Below are positions 6,358 to 10,300 of a stretch of DNA of 10,300 bases, piece after piece. Position numbers and translations under genes: made by a program. Below the pieces are notes generated by a model. That model searched no databases, was not told the DNA's origin, and saw only the letters and a list, made by a program, of their open reading frames with translations. This DNA is from an uncultured Oscillospiraceae bacterium (GTDB taxonomy: Bacteria > Bacillota > Clostridia > Oscillospirales > Oscillospiraceae): positions 1 through 10,300 of the forward strand of contig CAAFMK010000156.1 of NCBI GenBank assembly GCA_900763995.1, written 5' to 3'. The first letter of the stretch is position 1. Each line of letters opens with the position of its first letter.

Positions 6358-6833
6358 ACAAAAATGTACTCCCTTTCCTCAGGCTCCTGGGGACGGAACA
6401 CCAGATGTTTTTCCTTATATTTGCGCAAAATGAAATGTGTTGCTGTGCCAGTAACACCCTGAATGGTGGATAAGCGCTCCCCCACAAACAAAGCCACTTC
6501 CCGCAGGGTGCGGCCTGAGATAATAACCGTCAGATCAAATGAACCGCTCATCAGATACATACTCTCTACCTCGTCATACTGGTAGATCCGCTCCGCAATC
6601 CGGTCAAAGCCGTCAATGGACTGTGGTGTCACATTGACTTCGATCAGGGCAGTAACAGTTTCCTTTCTCACCCGATCCCAGTCCACGATTGCCTGATAAC
6701 CTAATATAACCTGGTCATCCTCATATTTCTTGATGGCAGCTTTTACATCATCCTCTGTCATGCCTGCTGCGGCAGCCAGCTGTGATGTTGTCATGGTACA
6801 GTCCTGCTCGAGCAGTTCCAGCAGCTTCTCCAT
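6354..6833 (-). CDS. Lrp/AsnC family transcriptional regulator
   Basis: The 159-residue protein has the size and layout of Lrp/AsnC feast-famine regulators. An N-terminal winged helix-turn-helix at about residues 1-50 (LEQDCTMTTSQLAAAAGMTEDDVKAAI, then DQVILGYQAIVD) is followed by a RAM effector-binding, oligomer-forming domain from about 58 to 137. That domain includes TALIEVNVTP, the ligand-pocket region MSGSFDLTVIISG at 95-107 and GVTGTATHFILRKYK. I use the ATG at 6833, 9 nt after GGAGG; the ATG two codons earlier (6839) has only a 3-nt gap. The frame is open further upstream, but that part overlaps the promoter region. Being first in the unit, it probably senses an amino acid handled by the coupled aminotransferase and phosphatase, and may control itself. 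Confidence 0.93.
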   Translation of the reverse strand: MEKLLELLEQDCTMTTSQLAAAAGMTEDDVKAAIKKYEDDQVILGYQAIVDWDRVRKETVTALIEVNVTPQSIDGFDRIAERIYQYDEVESMYLMSGSFDLTVIISGRTLREVALFVGERLSTIQGVTGTATHFILRKYKEKHLVFRPQEPEEREYIFV

Positions 6834-6860
6834 GGACATTCCCCTCCAAAACCAATCAAA

Positions 6861-6878
6861 TTTCCGGTCTTTTCCGGT
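6861..6878 (-). repeat. Tandem direct repeat ACCGGAAA x2, candidate operator
   Basis: On the minus strand ACCGGAAA occurs twice, at 6871-6878 and 6861-6868, with starts 10 nt apart, which is one helical turn. It lies just downstream of the predicted transcription start (near 6879) and 28 nt before the lrp-type start codon. Same-face repeats at the start site suit a repressor or autoregulator. The two CCGG cores could also pair as a weak hairpin in RNA. Confidence 0.5.
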
Positions 6879-6885
6879 TTTATAC

Positions 6886-6914
6886 ATTATAATCGATAGA
6901 GAGAAAAGCCGCAA
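6886..6914 (-). promoter_or_regulatory. Putative promoter of the lrp-aminotransferase-thrH unit
   Basis: A perfect TATAAT (6886-6891) on the minus strand has TTGCGG (6909-6914; 3 of 6 matches) 17 nt upstream. The weak -35 box lies within the terminator stem of the preceding TRAP operon. The strong -10 with a poor -35 fits a regulated promoter. Start is expected near 6879. Confidence 0.6.
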
Positions 6915-6936
6915 GCCCGAATTCAGGCCTGCGGCT
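6903..6936 (-). terminator. Intrinsic terminator of the TRAP transporter operon
   Basis: On the minus strand AGCCGCAGGCCTG pairs with CGGGCTTGCGGCT around a four-base AATT loop (6907-6936). The stem has two G-U pairs, then UUUU (6903-6906). The hairpin begins about 31 nt after the permease stop. It separates the transport operon from the lrp-type gene, whose promoter overlaps it. Confidence 0.88.
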
Positions 6937-6967
6937 CTCTTACTACATCTGTTGCGATCAAATCTCT

Positions 6968-8980
6968 TTAGATGGCTACAGCTTTTTTTGCGCTCATCCG
7001 CAGGAACACATAGGTTCCCGCAACCATGATCAGACCAACCAGATCAGAGATGGGCTCAGGAATGAGCATAGCCAGACCGCCCACAATCAGCACAGCACGG
7101 TACACCACACTAAGCGGCTTGAACAGGAAGCCGTTGAGTGCTGCCGCCACACCAAAAATACCCATCAGGGAGGTGACACAAATCTGGATCACCTGCCAGA
7201 CAATGACAGCTGTTGCGGTGCCCTCGGCAAACTCGAACAGCATGGCCGGATTCATGGCGAAGATGTATGGCACAATAAATGCGGCGATGGCCAGACGGGT
7301 GGCGTTGAAGGCTGTTTTCATGGGAGGTGCCTTGGCAATGGCAGAGCCAGCATAGGCGGCCAGTGCCACAGGGGGTGTAATATCGGCTACAATGCCGAAG
7401 TAGAACACGAAGAAGTGGGCGCAGACACGGGGGATGCCGATTTCCGGGCTCATCAGAATGGGCGCACAGGTAGCGGCCATAATGCAGTAGTTTGCAGTTG
7501 TGGGCACACCCATACCCAAAACCACACAGCACAGCATGGTCAAGGCCAGGGCAATCAGAGGAATACCACCGGACACATTGACAATCAGTGTAATGAGTGT
7601 AGATGCAAGGCCAGTGGATGTGATACAACCGGCAACCAATCCAGCCATAGCACAGGCAACTGCAACGGTAATTACGCCTTTTCCGCCAGCTTCCAGTGCA
7701 TCAAACACCTTTCCGACGGTCAGGTTATCGGTATGATCTAGATTTTTTGTTACAGCATTGATCAGATTGGTCAGCAGTCCAACCAAAAGCGTGATTCCAA
7801 TGGCCCAGGTGGCAGAGACCTGCATGGTGTACATATTGGTGGACACCATGACCACAAGCACGATCAGGGGCAGCAGCAGATACAGCTTGGGTATCATGTT
7901 GCGGAACTTGGGCAGCTCCTCTTTGGGGATACCCCTCAGGCCAAGCTTAGTGGCCTCCAGATGGACGGCAATGTAGATACCAGTGAAGTACAGCACAGCA
8001 GGCAGAATTGCCTTCAACGCCACCTCACCATAGGGAATACCCATATACTCTGCCATCAGGAAGGCGGCAGCACCCATAATGGGGGGCATAATCTGACCAC
8101 CAGTAGAGGCGGATGCCTCAACTGCACCGGCAAACTCTGGCTTGTAGCCGGTCTTTTTCATCATGGGAATGGTGATGGAACCGGTGGTCACAGTGTTGCC
8201 CACCGAGGAACCGGAAACCATGCCGCACAGGGCAGAGGAAATGACCGCTACCTTGGCCGGGCCACCAGCAGAGGAGCCGGCGGCGCAGTTTGCCAGATTG
8301 ATGAAGAAAGTGGAAATTCCAGTGCGCTCCAAAAAGGCACCAAAGATGATGAACACCACAATATACTTTGCACATACATTGATGGGGGTATTCATCAGGC
8401 CAGTGGTGGTATAGAACAGGTCATAAATCACTTTACCGAAGCGAACTGTGGAGAATGTGTACACCAGCAAGGCTCCCACTACACACAAAATCGGGAGGCC
8501 GACACACCGGCGGCACAGCTCCATCATGGCCAATACACCCACAATGGCCATGATCACCATCATGTAATCCTTTGTAACTCGGGTGGACAGCTTGATGATT
8601 TCCTTGGCATTGGCGGCAAAATAGAAAAAGGGTGCAGCGCCTACAATCATAATGACAATGTCATACCAAGGCAGATAGTTGACCTTTGCAATTCCTTTTT
8701 TAACGGGGTAATGCAGATAACCCAGAATCAGGATCAGTCCTAAAAAGATATTCAGACGAATCTCGGGCATACTCTTACTGTATAGTGTTGACAAAATACA
8801 ATAAATGGAAAATGCTACACACAGTCCTTTTACAACATACTTGGGCCATCCCTCGTAAATACGAGTATTGGATTCACGGTCATATTTCTTCATGACCTCA
8901 TCCACATCGGCCGCGGAACCAACTGAGGTGTCTACTTCTGGCTGGGTATTGACCAGCTTTTCAGGATCCTTTTGGGCCAT
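6968..8980 (-). CDS. TRAP transporter permease, fused 4TM/12TM (DctQM) type
   Basis: This 670-residue inner-membrane protein is the normal size for fused TRAP permeases that work with TAXI binding proteins; TRAP systems are driven by ion gradients. A cytoplasmic N-terminal tail of about 45 polar residues is followed by the DctQ-like membrane segments within about 47-175. The large DctM-like part comes next, with its signature at 255-302: MVSGSSVGNTVTTGSITIP, then GYKPEFAGAVEASASTGG and QIMPPIMGAAAF. A second inverted-repeat half includes GLVAGCITSTGLAST and GMGVPTTANYCIMAA, then DITPPVALAAYAGSAIA. The start at 8980 has AGGAG 7 nt before it, within a tandem AAGGAGAAAGGAG. It lies 170 nt after the binding-protein gene and ends the operon. 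The substrate is unknown; TAXI systems are linked to carboxylates or amino acids such as glutamate. Confidence 0.96.
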   Translation of the reverse strand: MAQKDPEKLVNTQPEVDTSVGSAADVDEVMKKYDRESNTRIYEGWPKYVVKGLCVAFSIYCILSTLYSKSMPEIRLNIFLGLILILGYLHYPVKKGIAKVNYLPWYDIVIMIVGAAPFFYFAANAKEIIKLSTRVTKDYMMVIMAIVGVLAMMELCRRCVGLPILCVVGALLVYTFSTVRFGKVIYDLFYTTTGLMNTPINVCAKYIVVFIIFGAFLERTGISTFFINLANCAAGSSAGGPAKVAVISSALCGMVSGSSVGNTVTTGSITIPMMKKTGYKPEFAGAVEASASTGGQIMPPIMGAAAFLMAEYMGIPYGEVALKAILPAVLYFTGIYIAVHLEATKLGLRGIPKEELPKFRNMIPKLYLLLPLIVLVVMVSTNMYTMQVSATWAIGITLLVGLLTNLINAVTKNLDHTDNLTVGKVFDALEAGGKGVITVAVACAMAGLVAGCITSTGLASTLITLIVNVSGGIPLIALALTMLCCVVLGMGVPTTANYCIMAATCAPILMSPEIGIPRVCAHFFVFYFGIVADITPPVALAAYAGSAIAKAPPMKTAFNATRLAIAAFIVPYIFAMNPAMLFEFAEGTATAVIVWQVIQICVTSLMGIFGVAAALNGFLFKPLSVVYRAVLIVGGLAMLIPEPISDLVGLIMVAGTYVFLRMSAKKAVAI

Positions 8981-9046
8981 TTGTTATCTCCTTTCTCCTT
9001 GTACAGATCTCCCCTGTGGCAAACACACTCCTCTGCACTTGAAACG

Positions 9047-9064
9047 GGATACATAGGTATCCAT
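9047..9064 (-). repeat. Small hairpin GGATAC-CTAT-GTATCC with repeated arm
   Basis: A 6-bp stem with a 4-nt loop (9047-9062) lies in the TRAP operon spacer. The 8-mer GTATCCAT (plus strand) at 9057-9064 recurs exactly 50 bp away at 9107-9114, in the loop of the larger hairpin. The GTATCC arm on the minus-strand RNA could therefore pair with either copy. Confidence 0.5.
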
Positions 9065-9087
9065 TGGATAGAACTCGACCGCAGCAA

Positions 9088-9126
9088 GGGGCGACTGTGG
9101 CAGACTGTATCCATCACAGCCGCCCC
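9088..9126 (-). other. Stable mRNA hairpin between TAXI binding-protein and permease genes
   Basis: A 12-bp stem (9088-9099 with 9115-9126) with a 15-nt loop starts about 24 nt after the binding-protein stop. One pair is G-U on minus-strand RNA but A-C on the plus strand, so the structure belongs to the operon transcript. No U run follows, so it is not an ordinary terminator. By analogy with binding-protein transport operons, it may protect the upstream message or reduce permease expression. Apart from this, the smaller hairpin and the permease ribosome site, I see no gene in the 8981-9150 spacer. Confidence 0.65.
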
Positions 9127-9150
9127 GACTTTGGTCTATCAAAAAATCAG

Positions 9151-10215
9151 TTACTTAGAGGGAACCTCAATCCCCTTCTCCCTAAAGTACTCAACTGCAC
9201 CGGGGTGATAGGGAACAGCTTCATAGGAAGCTCCGAACTCCAGATTCAGCTCACTGCCCTTTGCGTGTGCAGCGGTGATACCCTCCAGGTTCTCGTAAAC
9301 ACCATACAGGAAGTTATATACATCCTCATTAGACACATCGTCCCGGGCAATTACCACTGCGCCAACCGCCACGGTTGTGACATCTTCAGGGGTGTTGTAA
9401 ACATCCTTTGTGATTGTGTTGGTGGTGTAGTAGGGAGAGGTCTCCATCAGGGTATTGATGTGCTCCTCGTCAAGACTGACCAGATATACAGGCTTTGTGG
9501 CGGCCAGAGAGGTGATTGCGGTGGTAGGAGCGCCAGCCACTACGAAAGCAGCATCGATCTTTCCATCCTGCAAGGACTCTGCACTGTCACCGAAGGACTG
9601 ATAGGTGGGGTTGATGTCCTTTTCCACATCCAGGCCGTAAGCGCCCAGAACATCCACTGCGTTGTAGTACACGCCGGAGCCAGCTGCGCCCACAGAGACA
9701 TTCTTGCCAGCCAGATCTGCCACAGACTTGATGTTCTCATCCAAGGTCACGATCTGAACCTGCTCCATATAGAGGTTAGCAACGGTGGAGAAGTTGTCGA
9801 TCTTGTTGTCCTCAAACAGACGGGTTCCACCGTAGGCATAGGCACCCACATCGGTCTGAACAAATCCCAACTGGGCATCCCCCATGTCCATTGCCTCAAT
9901 ATTGGCCTGAGATCCGCCAGAGGTAATGGCTTTCACAGTGGTAGAGGTGGACTCACCGACCTTGCCAGCCAGCACGCCGCCAAAGCCATAGTATGTACCC
10001 TGATCTCCGCCAGTGGTAAATGTCAGGCTTGTGCCCCCTTCTTTCCCGCCCTTGACGGTCTCAACCACCGATTGATTGCCACCAGAGGATGTGCCGCCAG
10101 AACTAGAACCGCCTGCGGAAGATTTCTCTCCACCACCACTGCCGCCACCGCAGGCGGTCAGCCCCAGGCTCATGACCATTACCATAGACAATGCAATTGC
10201 AAGTTTCTTTTTCAT
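9151..10215 (-). CDS. TAXI family TRAP transporter substrate-binding lipoprotein
   Basis: The 354-residue product begins with a lipoprotein signal peptide. Three lysines at 2-4 precede a hydrophobic core, then the lipobox LTAC with C22 as the lipidated residue, so the mature protein is tethered outside the membrane. Residues 23-62 form a low-complexity Gly/Ser linker. The TAXI (TRAP-associated extracytoplasmic immunogenic) domain follows, with TTGGDQGTYYGFGGVLA at 67-83 and ITSGGSQANIEAMDMGDAQLGFVQTD at 97-122 (first 20 or so residues diagnostic), then VADLAGKNVSVGAAGSG and the hinge region DGKIDAAFVVAGAPT. The start at 10215 is set by GGAGG 9 nt upstream and by the signal peptide; the open frame upstream to 10278 runs through the promoter. 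It delivers substrate to the fused permease encoded next. Ligand unknown. Confidence 0.95.
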   Translation of the reverse strand: MKKKLAIALSMVMVMSLGLTACGGGSGGGEKSSAGGSSSGGTSSGGNQSVVETVKGGKEGGTSLTFTTGGDQGTYYGFGGVLAGKVGESTSTTVKAITSGGSQANIEAMDMGDAQLGFVQTDVGAYAYGGTRLFEDNKIDNFSTVANLYMEQVQIVTLDENIKSVADLAGKNVSVGAAGSGVYYNAVDVLGAYGLDVEKDINPTYQSFGDSAESLQDGKIDAAFVVAGAPTTAITSLAATKPVYLVSLDEEHINTLMETSPYYTTNTITKDVYNTPEDVTTVAVGAVVIARDDVSNEDVYNFLYGVYENLEGITAAHAKGSELNLEFGASYEAVPYHPGAVEYFREKGIEVPSK

Positions 10216-10276
10216 GCTTCTTTTCCTCCAATTTTCAAGTTTTGGATATGCCGTGCAACCTTTACTTTGCTCATTC

Positions 10277-10282
10277 ATTATA
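10277..10282 (-). promoter_or_regulatory. Candidate -10 element of the TRAP operon
   Basis: TATAAT on the minus strand lies 62 nt upstream of the binding-protein start codon. The matching -35 box at 17-nt spacing would fall at about 10300-10305, at or beyond the window edge, so the promoter cannot be confirmed here. Confidence 0.5.
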
Positions 10283-10300
10283 TTACATATTACCTAATAA

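Noticed and set aside
7110..7628. 172-codon Cys/His-rich minus-strand frame inside the permease gene.
   Set aside because: It is an out-of-frame shadow of a clear membrane protein; the Cys/His richness comes from shifted hydrophobic codons.
7961..8743. 260-codon plus-strand frame opposite the permease gene.
   Set aside because: Gly/His/Asn-rich antisense shadow without a ribosome site or recognisable domain; the minus frame is a well-supported TRAP permease.
8981..9150. Possible remnant of a small gene (such as the DUF1850 gene often found in TAXI-TRAP operons) in the spacer; one minus frame is open across most of it.
   Set aside because: The encoded peptide shows no recognisable DUF1850 pattern, has no ribosome site and start at its head, and the spacer is better explained by hairpins.
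10054..10150. Repetitive Gly/Ser-coding stretch that looks like a short tandem repeat.
   Set aside because: It encodes the flexible linker after the lipobox, common in clostridial lipoproteins; no exact repeat unit.

Overview
This window reads as a stretch of chromosome from a spore-forming, anaerobe-type member of the Bacillota. The best guess is class Clostridia, order Oscillospirales (Flavonifractor/Intestinimonas-like), based on an intact spoIIR, a clostridial-type DUF1015 protein, strong AGGAGG-type ribosome binding sites, consensus sigma-A promoters and moderately high GC. The genus-level guess is inference. All ten recognisable genes lie on the minus strand, so transcription runs from high to low coordinates. 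I see no insertion sequence, phage gene, CRISPR array, tRNA or rRNA.

In transcription order: (1) 10300-6900 is a TAXI-type TRAP transport operon, with a lipoprotein substrate-binding protein, a 170-nt structured spacer, and a fused 4TM/12TM permease, closed by a strong intrinsic terminator at 6903-6936. (2) 6914-4556 is a tight amino-acid unit: an Lrp/AsnC regulator, a class I aminotransferase and a ThrH-type HAD phosphatase, each pair joined by a 4-nt ATGA overlap. A consensus -10 and a pair of direct repeats one helical turn apart precede the regulator. (3) 4555-1598 holds a DUF1015 protein, ispE (isoprenoid precursor synthesis) and spoIIR (sporulation signalling), with a terminator between ispE and spoIIR and another after spoIIR. 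(4) 1425-733 is a conserved-looking protein of unknown function with a homopolymer-rich translation start. (5) 749-1 is greA followed by the first 35 codons of lysS. It is driven by a perfect TTGACA-N17-TATAAT promoter, with an intrinsic terminator inside the greA leader.

The genes are mostly ordinary core and transport functions; I do not see a new defence or mobile system. The interest is in regulation. Two genes (greA, spoIIR) have an intrinsic terminator placed immediately in front of their ribosome binding site, which suggests attenuation. The spacer of the TRAP operon and the start of the lrp operon carry repeats that look regulatory. Four of the five main intergenic hairpins (1486-1525, 2238-2281, 6903-6936, 9088-9126) have G-U pairs on the minus-strand RNA where the plus strand would have A-C mismatches. 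This supports their acting in minus-strand transcripts. The ThrH-type phosphatase, aminotransferase and DUF1015 protein together point to serine/homoserine phosphate metabolism under Lrp-type control.
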